Below are positions 1 to 8,399 of a stretch of DNA of 64,000 bases, piece after piece. The position numbers and the translations under genes were made by a program. How positions within the stretch are numbered: the first letter of the stretch is position 1; the number at the start of each line of letters is the position of its first letter. The notes under the pieces were generated by a model, which saw only the letters and a program-made list of their open reading frames with translations, was not told where the DNA came from and made no database searches. The DNA is taken from positions 223,912 through 287,911 of the forward strand of contig CAWKIA010000045.1 in assembly GCA_963849635.1 (NCBI GenBank), read 5' to 3'. Source of the stretch: CAVRUD01 sp963849635. Its GTDB lineage: Bacteria > Chloroflexota > Chloroflexia > Thermomicrobiales > UBA6265.

Positions 1-1
1 C

Positions 2-832
2 ACAGGCATCACCTGGGGCATCCCCGGCGACGTCGAGGCCGCCTATCGTGACACCGCCGAACTCGGCTATCTTGGCTTCGAAACGTTCGCTTTCAGCATC
101 ATCGAGTGGAACCAGAAACCCGGCGGCTATCGCGCCCTCGTCGATCGCTACGGTATCCCGACCGGCGCCGCCTACTGCTACAAGGAGTGGATCGACCCCG
201 CCACCGCCGCCAACGACCTCGACGCCGCTCGTACCGATGCCGATGCCGCTAAGGGCGCCGGCGCTACTACCCTCGTCCTCCAGGGCGGCAAGCGTCCCGC
301 CCAGGGCTATGGCGACGATGAGTTCAGTCGCCTGGCGGACGCCCTCAACAAGATCGGAACCTACTGCCGCGAGATCGGACTTGTTGCTGCCCTCCACCCG
401 CACACCAACACCGCCATCGAGACCCGCCACGACATCGATACCATCATGCGCCTGACCGAGCCCGGCCTCGTTGGCTTCGCGCCGGACACCGGCCAGATCG
501 CAAAAGGTGGCAGCGATATCCTGGAAATCCTCCAGGCCCACAAGGACCGCATCGACCACGTCCATCTCAAGGACTGGAACGGCAAGTACGAGAAGGACGC
601 CAACGGCCGCGAGATCGACGAGAGCGGCTACGTCAACTACGAGCCGATCGGCAACGGCGTCCTCCCCATGCCCGAAATCTTCGACATCCTCGCCTCCATC
701 GACCGCGACATCTGGATCAACGTCGAACTCGATGGCACCGACCGTGCCCCCCGCTCACCTCGCGAGGCTGCCGCGATGAGCCGCACCTATTTAGGTGATC
801 TCTTGGGCGACAAGGTTGCCTGGCGAACTTGA
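2..832 (+). CDS. Sugar phosphate isomerase/epimerase, IolE/hydroxypyruvate-isomerase type (5' truncated)
   Basis: Open frame from the first bases of the window to a TGA at 830-832; the N-terminus lies outside. The product looks like a xylose-isomerase-like TIM barrel of the AP-endonuclease-2 superfamily. Visible landmarks are HPHTNTAIET, GFAPDTGQIAKGG, DHVHLKDWN and the C-terminal NVELDGTD, which resemble the metal-binding His/Asp/Glu strands of IolE and related sugar isomerases. It probably acts in the cytoplasm on a keto-sugar or inositol derivative. It points towards the minus-strand sugar-transport operon and ends before a 148-bp repeat. Substrate is not readable from sequence. Confidence 0.8.
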   Translation, partial: TGITWGIPGDVEAAYRDTAELGYLGFETFAFSIIEWNQKPGGYRALVDRYGIPTGAAYCYKEWIDPATAANDLDAARTDADAAKGAGATTLVLQGGKRPAQGYGDDEFSRLADALNKIGTYCREIGLVAALHPHTNTAIETRHDIDTIMRLTEPGLVGFAPDTGQIAKGGSDILEILQAHKDRIDHVHLKDWNGKYEKDANGREIDESGYVNYEPIGNGVLPMPEIFDILASIDRDIWINVELDGTDRAPRSPREAAAMSRTYLGDLLGDKVAWRT

Positions 833-874
833 CGCGCCAGGAACAAGGCGTGACGCCGAAGCCCATCACTACCC

Positions 875-1022
875 TGTCATCCCGAGCTTGTCGAGGGATC
901 TCGAAGGATGCCGACCAGCGAGGAAGCCGGCACCTCCGAGAAGACGATGCCGTGTTCGCGCAGACGGCGCCAACCGCGGAACGCCATCACCATCGAGATC
1001 CCTCGACAAGCTCGGGATGACA
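875..1022. repeat. 148-bp repeat element with ~30-bp terminal inverted repeats, copy 1
   Basis: The ends are inverted copies: TGTCATCCCGAGCTTGTCGA on the left and TCGACAAGCTCGGGATGACA on the right. The core has its own shorter dyads. A second copy of exactly the same length lies at 39007-39154, with conserved termini and a diverged core. It fills the gap between two convergent genes. Its chance translations (VIPSLSRDL, HPELVEGS) are familiar as spurious peptides in many bacterial genomes, so I read it as a non-coding MITE/REP-like repeat. No clear target-site duplication is visible. Confidence 0.85.
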
Positions 1023-1064
1023 GTCTAGCGGGTTGCTTCGGTCAACATCTTACCGGCTGACGCT

Positions 1065-2186
1065 TCAAAGGTCGCCTTCAGCCAGCATCGATATGAGAGG
1101 GTTGTCCGGCACGTCCAGCGGCAGCGGCACGAACTGCCGCCGCCGCGACGACTCATAGATTGCCAGCAGGATCTCCAGCGTATCCCGCGCGCTCTGTGCT
1201 TCCAGCGGATGCAGCAGTTCCGGTTGCTCCAAGCAATCGATCATCTCCTGGACCGCGAGATCGCATGCCGAGAATCCTGGCTCCCGCTCGTAATCTTCAG
1301 CGGAGAAGAGCACTTCGATCTCTGGACCTCGGTGGATGCGGACCAGCGATCCGCCCTCGTTCGGCCCGTCGCCATCGACCTCCAGGCGGCCGGTGGTGCC
1401 GTGGACGATGATGCGGTGATAGGTGCGGCCGGTGATCGGCCGAGGCGAAATCCGCGTCCTGTTCGCATCGCCCTCCGAGCCGAATGACCCGGCTCCAAGC
1501 AGCAACTTGACCCCGCCCTCCAGCCCGATCCACCCCAGCGCGCAGTCCTCGATCTGCTGGCCCCAGGCCGAGCGATGCTCGCGCGCATCGATCTGGCCGA
1601 TCACCCATTCCGCCTTGGGATCACCCAGGAAAAAGCGGACCAGATCGACCGTGTGCGTCGAGTCGACCAGCAGGCTCGAGCGAGGATGCCCAAACGCCTC
1701 GACCGTGATCACTTCGCCAATGCTGCCGTTCGCGACCGCCTCACGAGCCGCAACATACTGGCGGTCGTACCGCCGTTGATGCCCGATCACGAGCAGCGTG
1801 TTCGTCGCCTGGCACGTGGCAATCATCGCGTCGGCCGACTCCAGATCTAGCGCGATCGGCTTCTCGCAGAGGATGGCCTTCGGCTCGACCAGCCGTGCTG
1901 TCTCGATCGTCATCGGCGCGTGCAGCTGGTGGTGGGAGCAGATGCTGACCACGTCCGGTCGCTCCCGCTCCAGCATCTCGCGGTAGTCGCCGTAGCGCCC
2001 GGCGATTCCGTACTCATCCGCGAATCGACCAGTCACGTCTTCGGCGATGTCGGCGCATGCGATCAACTCGCACCTGGGATCGGCGAGATAGGCGCGCGCG
2101 TGCGCGTGCGCGATCCGGCCGCAGGCGATGATGGCCGCGCGGTAGGTCGCACCCGCAGGCCTGGAATCCCCTGCGGTATCGGTCAC
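1065..2186 (-). CDS. Gfo/Idh/MocA-family NAD(P)-dependent oxidoreductase
   Basis: 373 residues with a GTG start whose GTGA overlaps the stop of the upstream permease gene, so translation is probably coupled. The N-terminal Rossmann fold carries ACGRIAHAHA at about residues 21-30, and the family EKP motif lies at about 108-110 (catalytic Lys109). The C-terminal half is the usual open beta-sheet substrate domain. It is the last gene of an operon encoding a sugar ABC importer, so it probably oxidises the imported sugar or its derivative. The exact substrate is unknown. Confidence 0.88.
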   Translation of the reverse strand: MTDTAGDSRPAGATYRAAIIACGRIAHAHARAYLADPRCELIACADIAEDVTGRFADEYGIAGRYGDYREMLERERPDVVSICSHHQLHAPMTIETARLVEPKAILCEKPIALDLESADAMIATCQATNTLLVIGHQRRYDRQYVAAREAVANGSIGEVITVEAFGHPRSSLLVDSTHTVDLVRFFLGDPKAEWVIGQIDAREHRSAWGQQIEDCALGWIGLEGGVKLLLGAGSFGSEGDANRTRISPRPITGRTYHRIIVHGTTGRLEVDGDGPNEGGSLVRIHRGPEIEVLFSAEDYEREPGFSACDLAVQEMIDCLEQPELLHPLEAQSARDTLEILLAIYESSRRRQFVPLPLDVPDNPLISMLAEGDL

Positions 2187-3115
2187 AGCTTGATGCCCCC
2201 GGAGGCGAGGCCCTGGACGAAGAGCTTGCTGGTAAAGGCGAAGAGGATGATGAGCGGGATTGTCCCGATCACGTAGCCCGCCATCAGCGGTCCCCAGGCG
2301 GTGTAGTAGCTCTCGCGGAAGCGGTAGAGCCCCAGCACGAGCGGGTACATGTTATGGTCGCTGATCGTGATCAGCGGCCACAGGAAATCGTTCCACGTCC
2401 CCAGGATGTTGAAGATCGCCACCACCCCCAGGATCGTTTGCGAGAGCGGCACCGCGATCCGGGCGTAGACGTGCAGCTCTCCCGCCCCATCGATCCGGGC
2501 CGCCTCGAAGAGCTCCCGCGGCATGTTGGCGTAGAAGGTCCGGAGGATGAAGATGGCAAAGACCTGACCGCTCGCGATCCACGGCAATATCACCGCCCAC
2601 CGGGTATTGAGAAGGTTCAGATCCCGCACGACGATGAAGCCCGGCACCAACGTCAAGATCCCCGGAATCATCAGCAGGATCAAGACCCCGTAGTACAGAG
2701 TCTCTTTCCCCGGGAACTCGAACCGAGCAAACACATACGCCGTGAGCGACCCGATGAACACCACCCCAAAGCACGCCGTGCCGCTCAGCACAATGCTGTT
2801 GAAGATGTATGGCAGCACCACGTCGCCCGCCGTCTTGTAGTTATCCCAGTGGAATGGCGAGGTCGGCCGGAACGGCGCCACGTTGAATTGATTCAGATCC
2901 TTCACTGAGATGATCAGGATGACGATGAAGGGGAAGAAAAGAAAAAAGCTGACGATGATTAACAGAATATGCTTCCACCAATCCCCACTCTCAATGAACC
3001 TCCGCAGCGCCGACTTCTGCCGCACCGGCCCCCACGCTTCCACATCGATTGCCCGCTCCACTGCCCGCTCCGCCACCACCATGCCGCACCCCCAGCCTCG
3101 CGTCTCTCGGATCAT
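2183..3115 (-). CDS. Carbohydrate ABC transporter permease, MalG type
   Basis: 310-residue inner-membrane permease with about six hydrophobic segments. The EAA-loop motif ELFEAARIDGAGE near residue 200 is the contact site for the ATPase. It pairs with the MalF-type gene just upstream and the binding protein beyond it. No ATPase gene is present in the operon, which is common in this CUT1 family where a shared MsmK-type ATPase serves several importers. The start is uncertain: the ATG at 3115 and one at 3082 are both possible. It overlaps the downstream dehydrogenase by 4 bp. Confidence 0.9.
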   Translation of the reverse strand: MIRETRGWGCGMVVAERAVERAIDVEAWGPVRQKSALRRFIESGDWWKHILLIIVSFFLFFPFIVILIISVKDLNQFNVAPFRPTSPFHWDNYKTAGDVVLPYIFNSIVLSGTACFGVVFIGSLTAYVFARFEFPGKETLYYGVLILLMIPGILTLVPGFIVVRDLNLLNTRWAVILPWIASGQVFAIFILRTFYANMPRELFEAARIDGAGELHVYARIAVPLSQTILGVVAIFNILGTWNDFLWPLITISDHNMYPLVLGLYRFRESYYTAWGPLMAGYVIGTIPLIILFAFTSKLFVQGLASGGIKL

Positions 3116-3121
3116 TCTGCC

Positions 3122-3148
3122 GCCTGATGCCTGATGCCTGACGCCTCG
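3122..3148. repeat. Intergenic heptamer repeat (GCCTGAY)n
   Basis: Consecutive units GCCTGAT, GCCTGAT, GCCTGAC and a degraded GCCTCGC lie between the two permease genes, ending at the TAG stop of the MalF-type gene. The same heptamer recurs in mirrored form at 10010-10166. Confidence 0.75.
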
Positions 3149-4111
3149 CTAGTCTTTGTCTTTGAACAGCGTCAGGTTGAGCAGGGTCAGGCTGAAGATG
3201 GCGATGAAGACCACCACTCCGATCGCCGAGGCGTACCCCAGCCGGCCGTAATTGAACGCCTCCTGGTACATGTACAGCCCCGGCACCATCGTCCGGTCGA
3301 CCGGGCCGCCCCGCGTCAGCACCAGCGGACCTACGATCGACTGCAGGCCGTCGATGACCGCCAGCACCAGCAACAGCCGGATCTGCCCCTTGATCAGCGG
3401 CAGATCGATCGTGAAGAAGCGTCGCAGCCCGGACGCCCCGTCCAGCTCAGCCGCGTCGAACAGCTCGCTCGGGATGTCCTGCAACCCCGCCAGGTAGATG
3501 AGCACCCCGATCCCACCAACGAAGGGGAAACTGGAACCCATCAGGGCATACAGCGCGATGTCGGGATCGGCGAGCCAGGCACGCTGCCAGGATTCGAGGC
3601 CCAGCTGTCCGAGAATGTAGTTGAGCGGACCAAAGTTCGGGTCGTAGATGAACTGCCAGAGTAGCAACGTCACCAACCCAGGGATGATCGCCGGCCAGAC
3701 CATGATGATCCGGTAGAAGTACTGGGCCCGCTGCGACTTCAGCCGAAAAATCCACTCAGCCACGATCACCGGTACGGTAATGGCGGTAATGGCCCCGAAG
3801 ACCGTCAAGGCCACGACGTTCCCGACCGACTCCCGAACGGTCGGGTCTCTCCACATCTCCCGAAAATTATCCAGCCCCACAAACTCGCCCTCCCGGCCGT
3901 AATCGATCGTGAAGATCGAGCCGTAGAGGGCGAGGATCGCCGGATAGTAGCTGAAGATGATCAGCAGGGCGAAGCAGGGCGTCAGCAGCAGGTAGTAGTA
4001 GCGCGCCCGCAGAATGCGTTGCCACAATGACCGCGTATGCGTCGGTCTGGCCAGCGGCAGCGCCGGCGCGGCCAGCGCAGCATCGCCGGGGGCCATCACT
4101 CGCTCCTGCAT
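3149..4111 (-). CDS. Carbohydrate ABC transporter permease, MalF type
   Basis: 320 residues with about six membrane segments and an EAA motif (ELFDAAELDGASG) near residue 219. It forms the membrane channel with the MalG-type partner encoded downstream. A strong Shine-Dalgarno sequence, GGAGGAG, lies 6 nt before the ATG at 4111. The gap to the upstream binding-protein gene is filled by a mirrored repeat that could form a stem, an arrangement similar to the malE-malF intergenic region of enterics. Transported sugar unknown. Confidence 0.92.
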   Translation of the reverse strand: MQERVMAPGDAALAAPALPLARPTHTRSLWQRILRARYYYLLLTPCFALLIIFSYYPAILALYGSIFTIDYGREGEFVGLDNFREMWRDPTVRESVGNVVALTVFGAITAITVPVIVAEWIFRLKSQRAQYFYRIIMVWPAIIPGLVTLLLWQFIYDPNFGPLNYILGQLGLESWQRAWLADPDIALYALMGSSFPFVGGIGVLIYLAGLQDIPSELFDAAELDGASGLRRFFTIDLPLIKGQIRLLLVLAVIDGLQSIVGPLVLTRGGPVDRTMVPGLYMYQEAFNYGRLGYASAIGVVVFIAIFSLTLLNLTLFKDKD

Positions 4112-4122
4112 ACCGCTCTCCT

Positions 4123-4199
4123 CCGAGGGGGCGGAGACGGCGGAGAGGGCAGAGAGCGTGATCTTCTCCCCCGTTTCCGCCCCCTCTGTCGCTCCGTCC
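4123..4199. repeat. Mirrored purine/pyrimidine intergenic repeat between binding protein and permease
   Basis: On the plus strand a run of short GGAG-rich units (4123-4156) is followed by its approximate complement, TCCCCCGTTTCCGCCCCCTC and beyond, up to 4199. The minus-strand transcript could fold the whole gap into an imperfect stem that starts directly after the TAG stop of the binding-protein gene and ends just before the next ribosome binding site. A role in mRNA stability or differential expression is inference. Confidence 0.6.
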
Positions 4200-5699
4200 C
4201 TACTGCCAGCCGTTCTGCTCAGCCAGGGTCTGGGCCTGCTTCATCAACTCCTCCTGGATCTTCTGGGCCGTCTCGTCCAGCTCGGCATCGCCCAGCAGGT
4301 AGTTGTTGACGTGAACAGTGATGTTCTGCGCGGCCTCGGCGTCGAGCTTATCGTCGTAGGCAATCATCCCCGCCTCACCGACACCGGAGCTGATCGCCGA
4401 TAGCGCCGGCGCCAGATCCTGATTGACGTCGACCTCCTTGATGTTCGGCAGGAACTGGCCCAGCTCGCCGATGATCGCCGAGGCCTGCGGCGGCGCGGTG
4501 ATATAGCGGAGGAAGTCGACGCAGAGCTCGATGTTGTTGTTCTCTACGGCCGTCTTCGTGATCGCGAACTGGTTCGCCGTCGCCCCACCGATCGCCGGCG
4601 CCGGCTCGCCGCTCGCGAACTGCGAGAGTCCCGGCCCGTCACCTTGCGTCAAGGTCGGCATGAAGAACGATCCCCACTCGAAGTTGAGCTGGTCGTTCGC
4701 ATTGAGGAGTCCAAAACGCCAACTGCCGTCTTCCAGGATCGCCAGCTGGCCCTGGGTGAACTGGCGGTCGGGCTCCACGGTTTCCTGATCGAGCGTCCAC
4801 TGCTCTGACCAGTACGGCACCGAGTCCTTCATCAACCGCAGCCAGTCCTTGTACTCCGGCTTCGTCGCGTCGTAGATGCCGTTCAGGATCGCCAGCGTGA
4901 TGTCTTTTTGCGTGTAGGCGCCGGCGAGCCCGGTCGGCGTCATCTCCTGCTTCCAGGAGTGCAGCACCATCTCGCCGAGCTGCGGCCGCGACCACTGCAT
5001 CCCGTTGTAGGGGACCTTGCCGGCGTCGTCCAGCGTCGAGATGAGGGTGATGAAGTCGGCGTAGGTCGTCGGGGGCTCGACCCCTGCCTCCGTGAAGTGC
5101 TGCTTGTTGTAGAAGAAGAAGGTCGTCACCAGGTCGTACGGGACCACGTAGATGTGGCCATCCGGCGCGAACTTGGCCGAGGTCGGCCCCTCGAAGAACT
5201 GGTCGATCCACTTCGCGCTGCCCGGCGCGCCCGCATCAACGTACGGGTTGGGCGCATTCATGTAGTCGTCCAGCGCGACCCACCAGTCCTTGCCGACATC
5301 GCGGTTGGTGTCGAAGCTCTGGGACCAGGCGATCTCTGGGATCGTGCCGCCCTCCATCTGGGTCACTGTCCAGACGCGGGCATCGGTTCCTGGCGGCACC
5401 CGCAAGAACTCGAACTCGACGTCTGGGTACATCTCGGAGTAGGAGTCGGCGGCTTTTTTCAACGCGTCGTGGGGGATCGGGTTGTCGGGGGTCTTGTCCA
5501 TCGACTCGGATGGGGAGTAGTCGTGGGCCTCCATCCGGATCTTGCCGCTGAAGCTCTGGCCCTGCTTCGCCGCGTACGAGAAGCGCGGCCGAGCCGCGGC
5601 GGCGGCCCCGAGGGCCAAGGCGCCGCCCATCAATGAGCGGCGGGAGACGCGCCCGCCGGGCAAGAACTGCATCAGCGACTGCTTAGCGATGTCGGACAT
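4200..5699 (-). CDS. ABC transporter sugar-binding protein, Tat-exported
   Basis: 499 residues. The N-terminus carries a twin-arginine signal (SRRSLMGG at about residues 19-26, then an alanine-rich stretch and a cleavage region near SYA-AKQ). The mature part is a family-1 extracellular solute-binding protein: it captures sugar outside the membrane and hands it to the two permeases encoded downstream. It is the first gene of the operon and follows a predicted promoter/operator about 170 nt upstream. Length and gene order match CUT1 sugar importers. Ligand unknown. Confidence 0.9.
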   Translation of the reverse strand: MSDIAKQSLMQFLPGGRVSRRSLMGGALALGAAAAARPRFSYAAKQGQSFSGKIRMEAHDYSPSESMDKTPDNPIPHDALKKAADSYSEMYPDVEFEFLRVPPGTDARVWTVTQMEGGTIPEIAWSQSFDTNRDVGKDWWVALDDYMNAPNPYVDAGAPGSAKWIDQFFEGPTSAKFAPDGHIYVVPYDLVTTFFFYNKQHFTEAGVEPPTTYADFITLISTLDDAGKVPYNGMQWSRPQLGEMVLHSWKQEMTPTGLAGAYTQKDITLAILNGIYDATKPEYKDWLRLMKDSVPYWSEQWTLDQETVEPDRQFTQGQLAILEDGSWRFGLLNANDQLNFEWGSFFMPTLTQGDGPGLSQFASGEPAPAIGGATANQFAITKTAVENNNIELCVDFLRYITAPPQASAIIGELGQFLPNIKEVDVNQDLAPALSAISSGVGEAGMIAYDDKLDAEAAQNITVHVNNYLLGDAELDETAQKIQEELMKQAQTLAEQNGWQ

Positions 5700-5856
5700 G
5701 GGACGTCCCTCCTCGGTGGATTCATAGTGCCAAACGAAGGCCGCCGCAGCGCGGCCCCGGCCGATGGCTGTCCCGACTTCGTCCTAGCGTTCACCACCCT
5801 CCCGGCCGACGCGGCCGATGGACCGCCGCGATCCGGCGGCGCACAACGATCAATCT

Positions 5857-5868
5857 ATAATCGATTAT
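5857..5868 (-). promoter_or_regulatory. Candidate GntR operator at the transport-operon promoter
   Basis: Perfect 12-bp palindrome ATAATCGATTAT. On the minus strand it starts 4 nt after the -10 box of the predicted promoter, so it would cover the transcription start. A 10-of-12 match (ATAATCAATTGT) sits in the equivalent place at the SDR-GntR operon promoter (8337-8348). An FCD-type GntR gene lies between the two, which makes it the natural candidate to bind. Binding itself is inference. Confidence 0.6.
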
Positions 5869-5872
5869 TCGG

Positions 5873-5901
5873 ATGCTACCAGTGCCTCGACAGCCAGTCA
5901 A
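5873..5901 (-). promoter_or_regulatory. Predicted sigma-70 promoter for the sugar-transport operon
   Basis: On the minus strand, -35 TTGACT (5901-5896), a 17-bp spacer and -10 TAGCAT (5878-5873). The predicted start near 5866 falls inside the palindromic operator and leaves a leader of about 165 nt before the binding-protein ATG. Part of the -35 region lies just downstream of the cyclase gene. Confidence 0.6.
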
Positions 5902-5911
5902 CACGTCTGTG

Positions 5912-6634
5912 TCATTCCTCGACCAGCGCAACGGCGCGTACCGGCGCACCGGTGGTGTCGACCCACATGACGGGAAAGACTGAGAGCTTGAAGCCGTGGG
6001 GTCGCGGGATCTGGTCGAGGTTGGTCAGGTTCTCGAGGTGGTAGTACTCGCGCTCGAGCATGACCCGGTGGGCTTCCCAGAACTGTTTGCGCTCGAACAT
6101 CGCCCAGACAGGGGGGTCGAAGGTGATGGCGTCGATACCCATCATCTTGATCCCCTGGTCGATCAGCCAATTGGTCGCCTCGGCCGTCATCCCAGGGTGG
6201 TCCGTGAGGTAGCGTTCCTCGTCTTGGTAGGACCCTGCTCCGGTCATGATCAGAACGATGTCGAGCGGCTTGAGCGTGTACTCAATGTGCCGCAGCGCCT
6301 CCTGCACGTCGGCTGTGGTGATCCCCTCCCCCGGCTTCTTGTGGCGCAGGTCGAGGACAACGCCGTCGCCGTAGCAGTACTCGAGTGGGATTCCCTCCGG
6401 CCCCGGCTTGTCGGCGTTCATGTGGCGCAGCGAGTCCATATGGGTGCCGACGTGGTCGCTGATCTCGATCCGGTACGTCGCCGTCAGCCAGGTCGCGCCG
6501 TACTGCGCGGCCCCGATCCGCTCCGCAAATTCCTCCCAGGACTCGAACATCTCCAGAGAGGGTTTGACGATCCTGGGGAAGGTGACCATGCCGTTGTGGA
6601 CCGGCATGCTCAGGTCGATCAACTTGACGCTCAC
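5912..6634 (-). CDS. Cyclase-family metal-dependent hydrolase (kynurenine formamidase-like)
   Basis: About 240 residues starting at the GTG at 6634, which overlaps the GntR stop as GTGA. The open frame continues upstream, but that part is a shadow of the GntR gene. The metal-binding signature HVGTHMDSLRH (about residues 61-71, giving His61, His65, Asp67, His71) matches the HxGTHxDxxxH motif of PF04199. The family hydrolyses amide or lactone-like bonds. Here it sits in an operon with an SDR dehydrogenase and a sugar-acid-type regulator, so a sugar-derived lactone or acid is a plausible substrate, but this is inference. Confidence 0.85.
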   Translation of the reverse strand: MSVKLIDLSMPVHNGMVTFPRIVKPSLEMFESWEEFAERIGAAQYGATWLTATYRIEISDHVGTHMDSLRHMNADKPGPEGIPLEYCYGDGVVLDLRHKKPGEGITTADVQEALRHIEYTLKPLDIVLIMTGAGSYQDEERYLTDHPGMTAEATNWLIDQGIKMMGIDAITFDPPVWAMFERKQFWEAHRVMLEREYYHLENLTNLDQIPRPHGFKLSVFPVMWVDTTGAPVRAVALVEE

Positions 6635-7362
6635 AAGTCTCCGTCCTCTCGCTGCGGGTCGTCGCTCGACCCCTCCCGGATGTTTTTGTCCTGTCGGGAT
6701 GCGGCTTGGGCCACGGCGAGGATCCACTCCCCGGGCTCTTCGATGTGCCGGCGCATGGCATCCTCGGCCGCCGCTGGGTCGTTGGCGCGAAGCGCGTCGA
6801 GCAGCGGCGTGTGCCGTTCCGCGAGTTCTTGGAGCGAACGGCGAGCCATCGCGTTGGTCACGAATGTGGTCGTGGCCAGGTGCATGCTCTCCCAAATCTG
6901 GCGAAGGAACCGGTTTCCTGATGCCTCGATGATGGTGCGATGGAAGGCAACGTCGGCGTCGATGTGGGTTTCGCGGTCACCCTGTGCCGCTGCTTCGCGC
7001 ATCTGGTCGAGGTGGGATTCGAGCTGGTCAAGCACGTCTTCGTTGATTCGAGTGGCGGCGGCTCGGGCGGCGATGCCTTCGAGGGCGGCGCGGATGGGGT
7101 AGATGTCGACCAGGTCGTCGCTGGAGAGCTCACGGACCTGGGTGCCGCGAAAGGGCGAGCTGACCACGAACCCGAAGAGTTCTAGGTCGCGGAGGGCTTC
7201 CCGCACCGGCCCTTGGCTGACCCCGAGCTTTTGGGCTAACTGCGTTTCGATGATGCGCTCGCCAGGCTTGATATCGCCGCGGAGGATCGCGTCGATCAAG
7301 TACTCCTTGATGTCCTCCCGCAGGACCCGGCGGCCCAGTGGCTTGGCGGTTCGAGTAGCCAT
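6631..7362 (-). CDS. GntR-family transcriptional regulator, FCD subfamily
   Basis: 243 residues. The N-terminal winged helix (about residues 18-77) contains the typical LAQKLGVSQGPVREALRDLE recognition segment. The C-terminal all-helical FCD domain has VAFHRTIIEASGN and later RRHIEE, which supply likely metal/ligand-binding Asp/His positions. Such regulators usually respond to a sugar acid or carboxylate. It lies in the SDR operon, so it is likely autoregulated. It is the best candidate for the two operator-like sites at 5857-5868 and 8337-8348. Confidence 0.92.
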   Translation of the reverse strand: MATRTAKPLGRRVLREDIKEYLIDAILRGDIKPGERIIETQLAQKLGVSQGPVREALRDLELFGFVVSSPFRGTQVRELSSDDLVDIYPIRAALEGIAARAAATRINEDVLDQLESHLDQMREAAAQGDRETHIDADVAFHRTIIEASGNRFLRQIWESMHLATTTFVTNAMARRSLQELAERHTPLLDALRANDPAAAEDAMRRHIEEPGEWILAVAQAASRQDKNIREGSSDDPQREDGDL

Positions 7363-7447
7363 AGTGTTGTTGATCCTTCAGACCTCACAGCGCACGGGAC
7401 CAGGCGAGACCAGGGCCAGCCAGCCAGTAAGCAAGCCGGCAAGTCAG

Positions 7448-8203
7448 CTAGAGAATTTCCATGCCGCCGTCGACGTAGAGGCACTGGCCGGTGACAAAAC
7501 TGGAGTCGTCTGAGGCGAAGAACACCACCGCTGGGCCGAGTTCACGCGGTTGTGCCGCCCGTTTGAGGGCGATCTTGTCGAGGACGATCGGCAGGATCTC
7601 GGCGTCGCCCATGACCCACTGAGTCATATCGGTGTCAAACAGTCCTGGGTGGATACAGTTCACTCGGATGCCATAGTCGGCCAGCTCCGCCGCCATGTTG
7701 CGCGTGAGTGCCTCGACACCGCGCTTCGTCGGGGCATAGTGGGTGCGGCCGGGCAGGACCATGCCGGCCTGGACGGAGCCGATGTTGACGATGGTGCCGC
7801 CGCGGCCTTTCGCGACCCAGTCACGCGCGACGACCTGGCCGCAAAGCCATTCCCCTTTGAGATTGACGTCGGTCACCCGTTGCCATTCCGCGTCGTCCAG
7901 CTCCAGAAACGGGACGATGGATTCGACGCCGGCGTTGTTGACCAGGACATCGATCGGCCCGAGTTCCCGAGTGACGCGTCCGACCATGGCCTCGACCTGC
8001 TGGCGGTTCGTCACGTCGGCCTGGACAGCGATCGCCCGGCGGTCGCGCTGACGGATTGCCTCGACCACCTCGTCGGCCTTGGCGGCGCTGGAGACGTAGT
8101 TGACGGCGACGTGTGCTCCTTCTTCGGCGAGCACCTCGGCCACCCCTCGACCGATCCCCCGGCTGGCGCCTGTCACCAAGACCACTTTGTCTGCTAAGCG
8201 CAT
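7448..8203 (-). CDS. Short-chain dehydrogenase/reductase (SDR)
   Basis: 251 residues, classical SDR length. The cofactor motif TGASRGIG is at residues 11-18, NNAG at 89-92, Asn114, and the catalytic Ser143, Tyr156 and Lys160 (YAPTK) are all present. It is probably an NAD(P)-dependent sugar or polyol dehydrogenase, comparable to gluconate 5-dehydrogenase types. It is the first gene of an operon continuing into the GntR regulator and the cyclase. A promoter with an operator-like site lies about 150 nt upstream. Confidence 0.92.
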   Translation of the reverse strand: MRLADKVVLVTGASRGIGRGVAEVLAEEGAHVAVNYVSSAAKADEVVEAIRQRDRRAIAVQADVTNRQQVEAMVGRVTRELGPIDVLVNNAGVESIVPFLELDDAEWQRVTDVNLKGEWLCGQVVARDWVAKGRGGTIVNIGSVQAGMVLPGRTHYAPTKRGVEALTRNMAAELADYGIRVNCIHPGLFDTDMTQWVMGDAEILPIVLDKIALKRAAQPRELGPAVVFFASDDSSFVTGQCLYVDGGMEIL

Positions 8204-8317
8204 AGGTTGCCCTTTCTCCGGAACTGCTCTCGTCGACCGCCACGTGGTCGCGGAAAGGCACGATGACGTTCTGGAGAGGTTCTCGAACCAAGCTCGCGCG
8301 ACCGCAGACTACTGGGG

Positions 8318-8334
8318 GGTACGGACACCGTACC
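8318..8334. promoter_or_regulatory. 17-bp inverted repeat in the SDR-operon leader
   Basis: GGTACGG and CCGTACC are separated by 3 nt (ACA). The repeat lies a few bases downstream of the operator-like site 8337-8348 in the direction of transcription. It could be a second regulator site or an RNA hairpin; nothing in the sequence decides which. Confidence 0.4.
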
Positions 8335-8336
8335 AA

Positions 8337-8348
8337 ACAATTGATTAT
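8337..8348 (-). promoter_or_regulatory. Candidate GntR operator at the SDR-operon promoter
   Basis: On the minus strand the site reads ATAATCAATTGT, 2 nt after the -10 box TAGGAT. It differs at two positions from the palindrome at 5857-5868, and its placement relative to the promoter is nearly the same. This supports common control of both operons, with autoregulation of the GntR gene. Confidence 0.55.
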
Positions 8349-8350
8349 CG

Positions 8351-8379
8351 ATCCTACGTCATGCGTCTAGGGCCGTCAA
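8351..8379 (-). promoter_or_regulatory. Predicted sigma-70 promoter for the SDR-GntR-cyclase operon
   Basis: Minus-strand -35 TTGACG (8379-8374), 17-bp spacer, -10 TAGGAT (8356-8351). The predicted start is near 8344, leaving a leader of about 140 nt to the SDR ATG. Confidence 0.55.
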
Positions 8380-8399
8380 TGGGGACGCGGACCGCGGTG

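Noticed and set aside
795..1028. Small proteins inside the 148-bp repeat
   Set aside because: The reading frames are products of the repeat (VIPSLSRDL-type peptides) and have no translation signals.
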